64,000 bases of DNA from Scalindua sp964437425. Its GTDB lineage: Bacteria > Planctomycetota > Brocadiia > Brocadiales > Scalinduaceae. Of the stretch, positions 52,667-61,764 are shown piece after piece; position 1 is the first letter of the stretch; each line of letters begins with the position of its first letter. Where the stretch lies: the NCBI GenBank assembly GCA_964437425.1, contig CAYTGO010000009.1, forward strand, positions 3,201 through 67,200, given 5' to 3'. The notes under the pieces are model-generated. The model was not told the origin of the DNA, searched no databases, and saw only the letters and a list, made by a program, of their open reading frames with translations. The position numbers and the translations under genes were made by a program.

Positions 52667-54010
52667 ATGAAAACATTAAGATCACAGGAAGGTAATATCA
52701 CACAGGAAATTGAAAAGCTCAAGCAGGGAATGAGCATATTTGCTGATACAGTTACCAAAGGAATGGAAGCTAAAACGAAAGAAGTCTTTGGTGAACCGTT
52801 ATCTCCATCTAAAAGCGCCAGGCGTGTAATCAATGACGTAATAGAAAAGGGTGATGAGGCCCTGGAATATTATTCAGAAAAGTTTGAAGGTGTAAGCCTG
52901 TCTGCAGAAAATATTAAGATTAAAGCTTCTGAAATTGAGGATGCCTACAAAAAAGTATCTCCGGAATTAATAAGCGCTATAAAAAATGCAAAGGAAAATA
53001 TCCGGAAATTCCAGGAATACATTCGCATACAGGAGCCTGAACCCTTTCATTCAGATGGGGCAAGGATAAAGGTAAAATATAATGCCATTGAAAATATTGG
53101 GATTTACGTCCCCGGCGGTTCAGCATCATACCCGTCTTCAGTATTAATGAACGCTGTACCTGCAAGAGTTGCGGGAGTAAAGAAAATCGTGGTTGTGACA
53201 CCACCCGGCAGAGACGGAACTATCTCCCCTGAAAGGCTGGTCGCATGCGGTGAAGCAGATGTGGATGAAGTTTACATGATTGGAGGAGTACATGCGATAG
53301 CCGCGCTCACATTTGGAACCAAAACTGTTCCTAAAGTTGACAAGATTGTCGGGCCCGGTAATCAATTTGTAACACTTGCCAAGAGGGAAGCATATGGTCA
53401 TGTAGGTATAGACATGCTGGCAGGACCAAGTGAGGTACTTATAATAGCAGATGAATCTGCCAATCATGCTTATGTCGCTTCTGATCTACTGTCACAGGCT
53501 GAACATGCTCCCGGCATTTCAATACTGGTTACCAACTCTGAGGAAGTTGCAAAAGGGGTGTCACAGGAAATATCCAGACAAATTGAGACGTCATCCCGCG
53601 GTGACCTGATCAGGGAATCTCTGGATAAATTTGGCTTTATCGTCCTTACAAAAGATATGAATGAGGCCGTAGACATCTCAAATACTCTGGCTCCGGAACA
53701 CTTACTGGTGATGGTAGAAAACGAAGATGAGGTTTTATCCGGGCTTAAACATGCGGGCGCTATATTTGCTGGGCCGTTCACTCCGGTAGCTGTTGGCGAC
53801 TACTTTGCCGGACCATCGCACGTATTACCAACCGGCGGAACGGCAAGATTTTTCTCCGGCCTGTCAGTTAATGATTTTCTTAAAAGGACAAGTATAATTT
53901 CGTATTCTGAGGAAGTCCTGAGAGCAGCGGCAGATGACATAATTACAATAGCAGAGTCAGAAGGACTGCAGGCCCATGCTGACTCGGTACGGATAAGGAC
54001 AAGTAAATAA
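52667..54010 (+). CDS. hisD: Histidinol dehydrogenase
   Basis: 447 residues, full length. NIGIYVPGGSASYPSSVLMNAVPARVAGV, VYMIGGVHAIAALTFGT, IVGPGNQFVTLAKREAYG, the zinc/histidinol site LLSQAEHAPG and GPSHVLPTGGTARFFSG are all present. It catalyses the last two steps of histidine biosynthesis, oxidising L-histidinol to L-histidine with two NAD+. First of hisD-hisC-hisB; hisC follows after 10 bp. Confidence 0.97.
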   Translation: MKTLRSQEGNITQEIEKLKQGMSIFADTVTKGMEAKTKEVFGEPLSPSKSARRVINDVIEKGDEALEYYSEKFEGVSLSAENIKIKASEIEDAYKKVSPELISAIKNAKENIRKFQEYIRIQEPEPFHSDGARIKVKYNAIENIGIYVPGGSASYPSSVLMNAVPARVAGVKKIVVVTPPGRDGTISPERLVACGEADVDEVYMIGGVHAIAALTFGTKTVPKVDKIVGPGNQFVTLAKREAYGHVGIDMLAGPSEVLIIADESANHAYVASDLLSQAEHAPGISILVTNSEEVAKGVSQEISRQIETSSRGDLIRESLDKFGFIVLTKDMNEAVDISNTLAPEHLLVMVENEDEVLSGLKHAGAIFAGPFTPVAVGDYFAGPSHVLPTGGTARFFSGLSVNDFLKRTSIISYSEEVLRAAADDIITIAESEGLQAHADSVRIRTSK

Positions 54011-54020
54011 TAAAAAGAAA

Positions 54021-55106
54021 ATGGAAACTAAAAAACAATCAAGTTATTTCAGAAAAAATGTTGATAAAATGACCGGATATGTTCCCGGCGAGCAGCCGCA
54101 AGACGGTCTGTACATTAAACTCAATACTAATGAAAACCCATATGCCCCTTCTCCCAAAGTCCTTTCTGCCTTGAGAGATGAAATAAATGACAATTTGCGA
54201 TTGTATCCTGATCCTGTCTCTACGGGTGCCAGGGAAAAAGTAGCAGAGATCTTTGGAACAAAACCTGAAAGGGTTATGGTTGGCAACGGATCTGACGATC
54301 TCTTAACCATAATAACGCGGAGCTTTATCAGTAAAGATGATAAGGTTGTTTATCCGTATCCAACCTATCTTCTGTACAATATACTTTCGGAAATTCAGAA
54401 TGCGGAAGAGTGCATTATTGATTTCCGTGAAGATTATTCTCTTTCGGATGACATCCTGGTGAAAGGTGCTTCCGTTACCTTTATGTGTAATCCCAACTCA
54501 CCCTCCGGAACAATGATACCGGTTGAGAAAATTTCAGAAATTGCAGGAAAGATAGACGGTATAATTGTGGTTGATGAGGCATATGCGGATTTTGCCGATG
54601 ATAATTGTTTGAGGCTGGTTGATAAACACCCAAATCTCATTGTCCTTCGCACACTTTCCAAATCATATTCACTGGCCGGAATGCGTCTGGGTTTTGCCAT
54701 AGCACAGGAAGAACTGATTAACGGCATGATGAAGGTAAAGGACTCGTATAACGTGGACAGACTCAGTATGGCATCTGCAGTTGCCGCACTGGACGATCAG
54801 GAAACACTCAGGCAAAACGTTTCCCGAATAATAAAAACACGAGAGCACATGATAAACTCACTGAAAGAACTTGGATTTTTTGTATACCCATCTCAGACAA
54901 ACTTTGTTATGATCAAATGCACAGATTCCTGTGAAGCAAAAGATATCTACCGGGAACTTAGGGAAAGAAAAATACTTGTCAGATATCTAGAGCAACCGGG
55001 GCTTGATGACTGCTTGAGAATTACAGTGGGGACCGACAAAGAAATAGACACGTTACTTAAAGAACTGGCAGATATACAGCTGGTTTTGCTGAATCAAAAT
55101 AGTTGA
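54021..55106 (+). CDS. hisC: Histidinol-phosphate aminotransferase
   Basis: 361 residues. Fold-type I PLP enzyme: KLNTNENPYAPSP, GNGSDDLLTII, NPNSPSGT, VVDEAYADF, and the PLP Lys in RTLSKSYSLAGMRLGF. It converts imidazole-acetol phosphate to histidinol phosphate with glutamate. Its stop codon lies within the TTG codon region two codons before the hisB ATG, so translation is tightly coupled. Confidence 0.96.
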   Translation: METKKQSSYFRKNVDKMTGYVPGEQPQDGLYIKLNTNENPYAPSPKVLSALRDEINDNLRLYPDPVSTGAREKVAEIFGTKPERVMVGNGSDDLLTIITRSFISKDDKVVYPYPTYLLYNILSEIQNAEECIIDFREDYSLSDDILVKGASVTFMCNPNSPSGTMIPVEKISEIAGKIDGIIVVDEAYADFADDNCLRLVDKHPNLIVLRTLSKSYSLAGMRLGFAIAQEELINGMMKVKDSYNVDRLSMASAVAALDDQETLRQNVSRIIKTREHMINSLKELGFFVYPSQTNFVMIKCTDSCEAKDIYRELRERKILVRYLEQPGLDDCLRITVGTDKEIDTLLKELADIQLVLLNQNS

Positions 55107-55108
55107 TC

Positions 55109-55699
55109 ATGAAAAACAGGACTTCCAATATAGACAGAAATACGAATGAAACGAATATCAGCCTGTCACTTAATCTGGACGGTGAGGGTAAACGTTCTGT
55201 ATCTACGGGTATAGGCTTCTTTGACCACATGCTGGATCTGCTTGCAAAACACGCCTTGTTTGATCTGGAGATTAAGGCTACCGGTGATACGAATGTAGAC
55301 TTTCATCATACGGTTGAGGATGTGGGTATCTGTATGGGACTGGCGGTGAAAGAAGCTTTAGGTGAAAAGGCGGGTATAGTCCGATTTTCTAACGTCAGCG
55401 TACCAATGCAGGAATCCCTTGCAAATATTGCACTTGATATCAGTGGGCGTTCGGCACTTGTCTTTAACGCGAAGTTGGACTCAAAAAAAATTGGTGATTT
55501 TGACTCTGAATTGATCAAGGAGTTTCTGGAAGCATTTACCGTGAACGCAGGTCTGAATCTTCATGTAGACGTTCCATACGGTGAAAATGCACATCACATT
55601 GCGGAAGCAATTTTCAAAGGTATAGCAAAGGCCCTTGACAGGGCAACGAGAATAGATGAACGAACTGATGAAGTTCCCTCGACAAAGGGTGTTTTATAA
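55109..55699 (+). CDS. hisB: Imidazoleglycerol-phosphate dehydratase
   Basis: 196 residues from ATG 55109 (an in-frame TTG lies at 55103). Mn-binding His motifs: GFFDHMLD, FHHTVEDVG, and ENAHHIAEAIFKG. Monofunctional, with no phosphatase domain. It makes imidazole-acetol phosphate, the substrate of HisC. Last gene of the unit. The order hisD-hisC-hisB is a common partial his operon. Confidence 0.96.
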   Translation: MKNRTSNIDRNTNETNISLSLNLDGEGKRSVSTGIGFFDHMLDLLAKHALFDLEIKATGDTNVDFHHTVEDVGICMGLAVKEALGEKAGIVRFSNVSVPMQESLANIALDISGRSALVFNAKLDSKKIGDFDSELIKEFLEAFTVNAGLNLHVDVPYGENAHHIAEAIFKGIAKALDRATRIDERTDEVPSTKGVL

Positions 55700-55758
55700 A
55701 CATTCCTGCCTCTGTTGCATACAACCAACAACATAATCGAAAGGAAATATTTTTAGCG

Positions 55759-56958
55759 ATGTTCAACAATATTGTTTTTATACATAGAAATACGCTATCT
55801 TTAGCGTTTCTCATTATTGGTATTCTTTTATATGCCTCGACACAAACTGTATGGTCAGATGAACAGGAAGCGGATATATCTCCACAATATTTTGGAGAAA
55901 GGGTTGCTCGCACACCCTGGCCGATGTTCCGCCACGACCTTCACCATACGGGACGCAGTCCCTACGCGGGATCTGAAACAAACGACATAAAATGGACGTT
56001 TCAGACCGAAGCTCCAATATCATCTTCTCCCGTGATAGGCATTGACGGTACTATCTATTTCGGATCGCAAGATACACATCTCTACGCCGTTAATCCGGAT
56101 GGTACGCTGAAGTGGAAGTTTAAGACAGGAGCGGAGGTGGACTCGACTCCGACAATCGATATTGATGGCGTTATATATTTTGGTTCATGGGATAAATATC
56201 TCTATGCACTTTATCCGGACGGCAAGCTGAAATGGAAGCATGGAACAAATGGGGGTATTATCTCATCTCCCGCAATAGGCGATGACGGCTCACTTTATTT
56301 TGGAGGCTGGGATAACAGGGTACATGCTATAGATGCGGAAGGCAAACACAAGTGGGGATACAAGACGGCGGATCATATATGGTCATCTCCTGCGATAGGG
56401 GATGACGATATGGTTTATTGCGGTGCAGAAGATTACTATATATTTGCCCTCAAACCTGATGGCAAGGCCTTATGGTCATTCGGCACTCGCTATCTACTGG
56501 AGTCATCACCTACTATTGGAGATGATGGGTCAATATATTTCGGTTCTGAGGATTCATACGTCTACGCACTTTACCCTGACGGCAAACTAAAATGGAAATA
56601 CAAAACAGAATATGATATTGATTCATCCACAGCCCTGGCACTGGACGGTACGATTTATATTGGATCCGGAGACGGCAGACTATACGCGATAAATCCTGAC
56701 GGTACTCTTAAATGGACACTTCAAACAAAATATTCAGTAATGTCTTCGCCGGCAATTGATGCCAATGGAGTCATTTATGTGGGTTCGCGTGATAAAAAAT
56801 TATATGCAATAAACCCGAACGGTACCATGAAGTGGTACGTTGAAACAGGTAGCGCTATTGAATCATCCGCCGCGATAGATCAAGACGGAACTATTTATAT
56901 CGCCTCAACAGATGGCAAGCTATACGCTATCGGGACAAACACAGAAATCTATCCATAA
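55759..56958 (+). CDS. Secreted PQQ-type beta-propeller protein
   Basis: 399 residues. An N-terminal hydrophobic segment (LSLAFLIIGILLYASTQTVWS) acts as signal or anchor. After WPMFRHDLHHTGRSPY come about eight repeats of 40 residues with the PQQ_2/BamB-like signature (DGTIYFGSQDTHLYAVNPDGTLKWKF). The repeats are very regular at the protein level. Propellers of this kind may bind proteins or PQQ, but no PQQ dehydrogenase catalytic residues are visible. 60 bp after hisB, probably separate. Confidence 0.85.
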   Translation: MFNNIVFIHRNTLSLAFLIIGILLYASTQTVWSDEQEADISPQYFGERVARTPWPMFRHDLHHTGRSPYAGSETNDIKWTFQTEAPISSSPVIGIDGTIYFGSQDTHLYAVNPDGTLKWKFKTGAEVDSTPTIDIDGVIYFGSWDKYLYALYPDGKLKWKHGTNGGIISSPAIGDDGSLYFGGWDNRVHAIDAEGKHKWGYKTADHIWSSPAIGDDDMVYCGAEDYYIFALKPDGKALWSFGTRYLLESSPTIGDDGSIYFGSEDSYVYALYPDGKLKWKYKTEYDIDSSTALALDGTIYIGSGDGRLYAINPDGTLKWTLQTKYSVMSSPAIDANGVIYVGSRDKKLYAINPNGTMKWYVETGSAIESSAAIDQDGTIYIASTDGKLYAIGTNTEIYP

Positions 56959-57284
56959 TAGCTTACGATCGAATATTGAAAAAAATACTTCGTCATTTGT
57001 TTCCATCTTATTCGATTGTACGCCCACTGACAAAACAGCAAGCTAAGCTGAAGTAAGTATTATCACTTCATTCAATTACCTCTCTTCATTGACAAATCAA
57101 TCTTCATTCTATACATTACGTCGACTCAACATTGCTCTTACAAACAATTGCCAATAAATATTTCTATCTATCGAAAATGTGAATAAATAGAAAACGGTTG
57201 TCTCTCAATACCAAGCCTTTTCCACCCGCTTATCTTATACAAATGAGACATCACGTTTCCCATTAAGAAAGGAGAAGTAAAGAG
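56959..57284. other. Intergenic stretch
   Basis: 326 bp with no gene. Contains a sigma-70-like promoter at 57089-57117 for the following gene. Confidence 0.45.
57089..57117 (+). promoter_or_regulatory. Promoter-like element, copy 1
   Basis: TTGACA (57089-57094), 17-bp spacer, TACATT. The 31 bp from 57087 match 25 of 31 positions with the element before the restriction gene at 58182-58212. Confidence 0.45.
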
Positions 57285-58148
57285 ATGAAATTTAGAATGG
57301 AAAGGCTGTTTATAGTCGCTGTAGTTTCAATTGTAATTTTCGGATTCTGTGCCACAACGAATATGGCTTCAGCTTCTGAGGGCGTTACCTCTGCTTCGGG
57401 TTACCAGGAAGTCGAAGATGATGAAAAAGGTGCTGATGGGATCGGTAATAATGCTATCTTTGGAGGTAACGTGGGAATTGGCACAATGAACCCGCTGGCC
57501 AGGCTTCATATTTTTGGCAGCCCGGGAGTTGATGGAATCATGTTTCCTGATGGAACATTACAGACTACAGCATCAACAAACGGATGGAGCGATACTTTTT
57601 GGCAAAAGGAGAACTCCTCTATATTCAACATAAATGATGGTAATGTCGGCATAGGCACAAAGGCTCCGAAGTCGAAGTTAGAAGTAAAAGGTAATGTAAA
57701 GGCAAAAACGGTAAACGGCAATGATGTTGTCAGTACACAAACCTTTCAAATATTCCCAGCAGGGCATTTTTCGTTTACCACAGAAGCAACCTCTTATTCA
57801 TCGGTAACTAAATATTTAAATGGTGGATTACTATCTCAATTCCTTGCACCACTTGAAGGAACGAAGCGTTATTACCGGCTCAAGGTGACGTATACGGACA
57901 ACATAACAGAATCTGATGGTGTTGCCGGTTCAAATCTACGATATATCGAGGACGATGGAAATGTTGAAATTTTCAACTTTCTCCTGGAGTATTCGTCGGC
58001 ATCCGGTGATTGGATGAATCAAAGAATAAGTGATAGATTCGTTTATGATGGTATTGAAGTAACGAGAATGGAATTCCGAAGTGGTGTCAGGAATAAATAT
58101 CTTCAAATTTACGGAATCTGGATAATTGCCGAAGACGTTATAGAGTAA
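57285..58148 (+). CDS. Secreted tail-fibre-like repeat protein
   Basis: 287 residues with a signal peptide (cut near ASA-SEG). Two NVGIGT repeats (FGGNVGIGTMNPLARLHIFG and DGNVGIGTKAPKSKLEVKG), the latter followed by MFPDGTLQTTA-type sequence between, as in phage-tail-fibre and surface proteins of planctomycetes and Bacteroidetes. The C-terminal ~130 residues form a beta-rich domain of no recognised family. Ribosome-binding site AAAGGAGAAG. It could be an adhesin or a cell-wall protein. Confidence 0.7.
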   Translation: MKFRMERLFIVAVVSIVIFGFCATTNMASASEGVTSASGYQEVEDDEKGADGIGNNAIFGGNVGIGTMNPLARLHIFGSPGVDGIMFPDGTLQTTASTNGWSDTFWQKENSSIFNINDGNVGIGTKAPKSKLEVKGNVKAKTVNGNDVVSTQTFQIFPAGHFSFTTEATSYSSVTKYLNGGLLSQFLAPLEGTKRYYRLKVTYTDNITESDGVAGSNLRYIEDDGNVEIFNFLLEYSSASGDWMNQRISDRFVYDGIEVTRMEFRSGVRNKYLQIYGIWIIAEDVIE

Positions 58149-58183
58149 TAAAAGATTCGTTTTATTTAATGTCTTATCATTCA

Positions 58184-58212
58184 TTGACAAAACGAGCTTC
58201 TTCATATACATT
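58184..58212 (+). promoter_or_regulatory. Promoter-like element, copy 2
   Basis: TTGACA (58184-58189), 17-bp spacer, TACATT (58207-58212). Matches the element at 57089-57117. The start codon of the restriction gene is 66 bp further on. Confidence 0.45.
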
Positions 58213-58277
58213 TGCAAAATAGTTTTATATTCTCCTAAGTATCAGGATTATAGAAATATCTTAAAATAGATTACACC

Positions 58278-59006
58278 ATGCCGGAAACCATTGACAATTT
58301 AGATCAACATGTAGCTGCAGCGATCACTCATTACTGGGCTACCCGCAAGACGCAGGGGGAAAAACAAAAGAGTAAAGGAGCCTCTGATGCCGGCTTGAGA
58401 AGTGCTGTTACCGGTGGAGCCCAAATGGATGGATTTATAAATCTTGTTACAAAGATAATCTTAGATACCGGAATTGAAAGCAAGTATGTTTATAAGAAAA
58501 AATCACTAGAACTACCAGGATTTTTTAGACCAACCAAGGAGTGGGATTTGCTCGTTATCAAAGATGGTAGTTTAGTAGCTGCGGTAGAGGCAAAATCTCA
58601 AGTTGGTCCTTCATTTGGTAACAATTTTAACAACCGAACAGAAGAAGCAATGGGCACCGCTCTTGATCTCTGGACTGCATTCAGAGAAGGCGCATTTAAA
58701 GGGGATACTCAACCTTTTCTTGGTTATTTTTTTATACTTGAAGATTGTGAAGCTTCAACACGTCCAGTGAAGGTGAAAGAGCCCCACTTTAAGGTGTTTC
58801 CTGAATTTGTAGGGGCTTCATATATGAAACGATATGAGCTGTTTTGCAAAAAGCTTGTTCGTGAACGTCATTATACTTCGGCATCCTTTATAACTTCTGA
58901 CAGTGTTAATGGGGTTAATGGCATTTATAATGAACCCTCAAATGATCTTGCCTTCTCTAACTTTGCCAAATCTCTCTCCTCCCATGTAAGGATGTTTACG
59001 GAATGA
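58278..59006 (+). CDS. PaeR7I/XhoI-family type II restriction endonuclease
   Basis: 242 residues, close to the usual PaeR7I/XhoI length of about 246. Features of the family: AAITHYWATR near the N-terminus, the GGAQMDGF segment, and a PD-(D/E)xK catalytic site (Asp90 in EWDLLVIKDG and Glu104-x-Lys106 in VEAKSQVG). XhoI and PaeR7I cut CTCGAG; that specificity is inferred from family only. Overlaps the methyltransferase start by 4 bp (ATGA). Confidence 0.85.
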   Translation: MPETIDNLDQHVAAAITHYWATRKTQGEKQKSKGASDAGLRSAVTGGAQMDGFINLVTKIILDTGIESKYVYKKKSLELPGFFRPTKEWDLLVIKDGSLVAAVEAKSQVGPSFGNNFNNRTEEAMGTALDLWTAFREGAFKGDTQPFLGYFFILEDCEASTRPVKVKEPHFKVFPEFVGASYMKRYELFCKKLVRERHYTSASFITSDSVNGVNGIYNEPSNDLAFSNFAKSLSSHVRMFTE

Positions 59007-59926
59007 TCAGCACTAACGAAACATGTCAAAAACTGATACATGGAGATTCACGAAACTTGTCATTTTTGCCAAACGAATCGGTTCATCTCGTAATAACATC
59101 CCCCCCATACTGGAACCTTAAACGTTACAATGAAAATTCCAATCAATTGGGTCATATAGATGATTATGAGACATTTTTAAAGGAGTTAAAAAAAGTATGG
59201 AAAGGTGTATTCCGGATCCTGGTCCCAGGCGGCAGACTAGTATGCATCGTAGGTGATGTTTGCGTTTCACGACGCAAACACGGACGACATCTTGTTTATC
59301 CTTTGCACTCTGATATTTCTGTAATATGCAGAAAACTTGGTTTTGATAATCTCAATCCAATCATTTGGCATAAAATATCAAATGCAAATTTTGAGGTATC
59401 CAATGGTACAAAGTTCCTGGGAAAACCATACGAACCCAATGCTATTATCAAAAATGATATGGAATACATATTAATGCAACGGAAACCGGGAGGGTACAGA
59501 CAACCTTCCGCAGAACAGAGAAAGAAGAGTAAAATCAGTAAAAGTGATTTTAACGATTGGTTTAAACAGATATGGAACATAACCGGTGCTTCTACGAAGA
59601 ATCACCCTGCTCCCTTTCCTCTTAAATTAGCAACTCGTCTGGTCAGGATGTTTTCCTTTTATGATGATACGGTGCTGGATCCTTTTTGCGGTTCCGGAAC
59701 GACAATGATTGCCGCTTTAAGAAATGGCAGAAACAGCATTGGCATAGATATCGATAAGGAGTATTGTCGAATGACGGCACGATACTTAAAAACGGAAATC
59801 AGTGATTCATCGGTCAAAGCGAAGTTAATCTTTCAAAAGATGACTGGTGGTAGTTCAGGTAAAGTGAAAATCTGTGAAGATCAATCCTTATACAAAGTAA
59901 AAACGGCGGGAAAAGTGATGAAATAG
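59003..59926 (+). CDS. DNA methyltransferase of the restriction-modification pair
   Basis: 307 residues. Motif IV SPPY (33-36) precedes the SAM-binding motif I DPFCGSGTT (about 222-230), the beta-class order. SPPY fits either N4-cytosine or N6-adenine methylation; M.XhoI and M.PaeR7I methylate adenine in CTCGAG. The C7 run in its DNA encodes SPP of the catalytic motif. Stop 8 bp before the convergent radical SAM gene. Confidence 0.9.
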   Translation: MISTNETCQKLIHGDSRNLSFLPNESVHLVITSPPYWNLKRYNENSNQLGHIDDYETFLKELKKVWKGVFRILVPGGRLVCIVGDVCVSRRKHGRHLVYPLHSDISVICRKLGFDNLNPIIWHKISNANFEVSNGTKFLGKPYEPNAIIKNDMEYILMQRKPGGYRQPSAEQRKKSKISKSDFNDWFKQIWNITGASTKNHPAPFPLKLATRLVRMFSFYDDTVLDPFCGSGTTMIAALRNGRNSIGIDIDKEYCRMTARYLKTEISDSSVKAKLIFQKMTGGSSGKVKICEDQSLYKVKTAGKVMK

Positions 59927-59934
59927 ATTACGGA

Positions 59935-61614
59935 TCAGGACATGCTTGTCTCCTTTGAGAGAACGGCCTTCTCTACAGGTACTTCCGGGGTGATGGTTAT
60001 ATCCATGTAATCTCTGTTTTTTTTCTGATTTGCCTTAAAAGACAAAAATTTTACCTCAATAAATATTGATACCATACGCACCGTCCATGAAGTAACATCC
60101 CAGATCCTGCGGCAATAATAGACTGGAATGGATTCTGTACGAAACCTTGGCGAGCGTCGCTTTCTACCCTTCATGCGAAAAATGCCAAAAAGGAAAGGGT
60201 GGATATCCTCTGCAAAAATCGCACTTAGAAACCATATCATATCCCTGGCAATATTTTTCTGACGACGGTCTTTCCTACGCTTCAAAATCGTCTCAACATG
60301 TTCTCGGGAGTAAAATAATTTCCAAGCATCCCGGTAAGCCCGCATCAGCTCATCACGACTCATCATGGGGTGATCCATGCAGGGCCGGCACGTGTCATAA
60401 TCATTCATATCTTTAGACATCGGCACACCCTTCTGATAGTTTTCGAGATGGTCCCTTGAACCCGGTAGTGGTGTCATCATGGTAAACTCAACGAATTCAA
60501 TAGGAAGCTCCTGTTTCAGACGCTCCACATCACGCATGATAGAATCATAGGTATCACCTGGAAATCCTATAATATATCCCGCATGAGTCACTACGCTGGC
60601 ATCACGCCAGGCCTGAAGCATGGCGCGATAATCACTGATACGGTTCTGCGGCTTGCTACATGCCTTCAAATTATCCGGATTGACACTTTCCATACCAACA
60701 AAAATACGCCGGCAGCCGGCTCGTGAAAGTTTATCTACGAACCTTGGGATCTTATACGACATCGCATCGGTCTGTACCATGAGAGTAACACGTTTCTTCT
60801 TTTTTAAGGCGATGATACGATCAGCAATCTCCTCCCAGTGTGGATGACGTGCAAAATTATCATCCGTAATGAAAAACCCTCTCATATCTTGCGCCTGGTT
60901 ACGTTTGATTAATGCTTCAATGTCGTCCGGTGTACGCCCCCGCATTGTGTTACCTTGTACATTTATGATCGTACAGAAAGAGCATTTAAACGGGCATCCT
61001 CGCCCAGCATCAAATGATGTCTGGCGTGAGTCGCCGTTAAATGAAAGGTTCTCCCTGGAAACAAATGGAGCAGCCACACCCTCCAGTAATGGTTGATCAT
61101 TCAAGAAATTGTAAAGTGGTTTGAGCGAATTATTGTAAGCATCCTTCAGCAACTCCCCCCAGCGGTTTTCTACTTCACCGGCAACCATAGTAATACCGGC
61201 ATCAATACCTTCCTGTATTTCATCCGGAACACGTGGAAGCATCAGGATGGATCCACTCACATGAAATCCACCAATCATCACGTTAAGGCCGCATGCCATG
61301 AATTCCTTTCCAAGGTCAACGGCACGTGGGAATTGATTTGTCTGAACACCAACCATGCATACAACCGCACGATCATCACCTGACAGCACTTCACGAGCCA
61401 GGCGTTTTACCTGTATTCTCCGAACGGTTTCATCATAGTAATGAGTAATAATTTCTACATCCGGCCCTAATGCTTTCGTACGCTCCGCATGTTCTGTCAG
61501 CGCATTCATCACAGCCATAGAATTCGATACAAGCACACCCCGGAACCAACTGATGACATATCCGTCCTCATCGTATTTAGAAGGTTTTATCAAAATAACA
61601 TGAAATCGTTTCAT
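59935..61614 (-). CDS. B12-binding-domain radical SAM protein, copy 1
   Basis: 559 residues. A Rossmann-like B12-binding domain (about 1-160, with IGGFHVSGSILMLP) is followed by a radical SAM core. The iron-sulfur motif is C207-x3-C211-x2-C214 (GCPFKCSFC). IIGFPGDTYDS and MMTPLPGS are typical of COG1032-type enzymes. The C-terminal ~100 residues are basic and aromatic (RDKMIWF... FLFGIFRMKGRKRR) and may be membrane-associated. It is a tandem duplicate of the gene at 61765, same length. Related proteins are candidates for ladderane lipid synthesis in anammox; this is unproven. Confidence 0.92.
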   Translation of the reverse strand: MKRFHVILIKPSKYDEDGYVISWFRGVLVSNSMAVMNALTEHAERTKALGPDVEIITHYYDETVRRIQVKRLAREVLSGDDRAVVCMVGVQTNQFPRAVDLGKEFMACGLNVMIGGFHVSGSILMLPRVPDEIQEGIDAGITMVAGEVENRWGELLKDAYNNSLKPLYNFLNDQPLLEGVAAPFVSRENLSFNGDSRQTSFDAGRGCPFKCSFCTIINVQGNTMRGRTPDDIEALIKRNQAQDMRGFFITDDNFARHPHWEEIADRIIALKKKKRVTLMVQTDAMSYKIPRFVDKLSRAGCRRIFVGMESVNPDNLKACSKPQNRISDYRAMLQAWRDASVVTHAGYIIGFPGDTYDSIMRDVERLKQELPIEFVEFTMMTPLPGSRDHLENYQKGVPMSKDMNDYDTCRPCMDHPMMSRDELMRAYRDAWKLFYSREHVETILKRRKDRRQKNIARDMIWFLSAIFAEDIHPFLFGIFRMKGRKRRSPRFRTESIPVYYCRRIWDVTSWTVRMVSIFIEVKFLSFKANQKKNRDYMDITITPEVPVEKAVLSKETSMS

Positions 61615-61764
61615 CTATATCTCCCGGGATCAACCAGACTTACAAAATAGAAAGTAACTTCTTTGCTTGATAATGTATCATTTAAACAGAATACAGTAAG
61701 ACTTCAACTGCTTTTTCATATTTATTCATGAAAAGATTATTACGTCTTCTCTGTAGCAGGCGAT

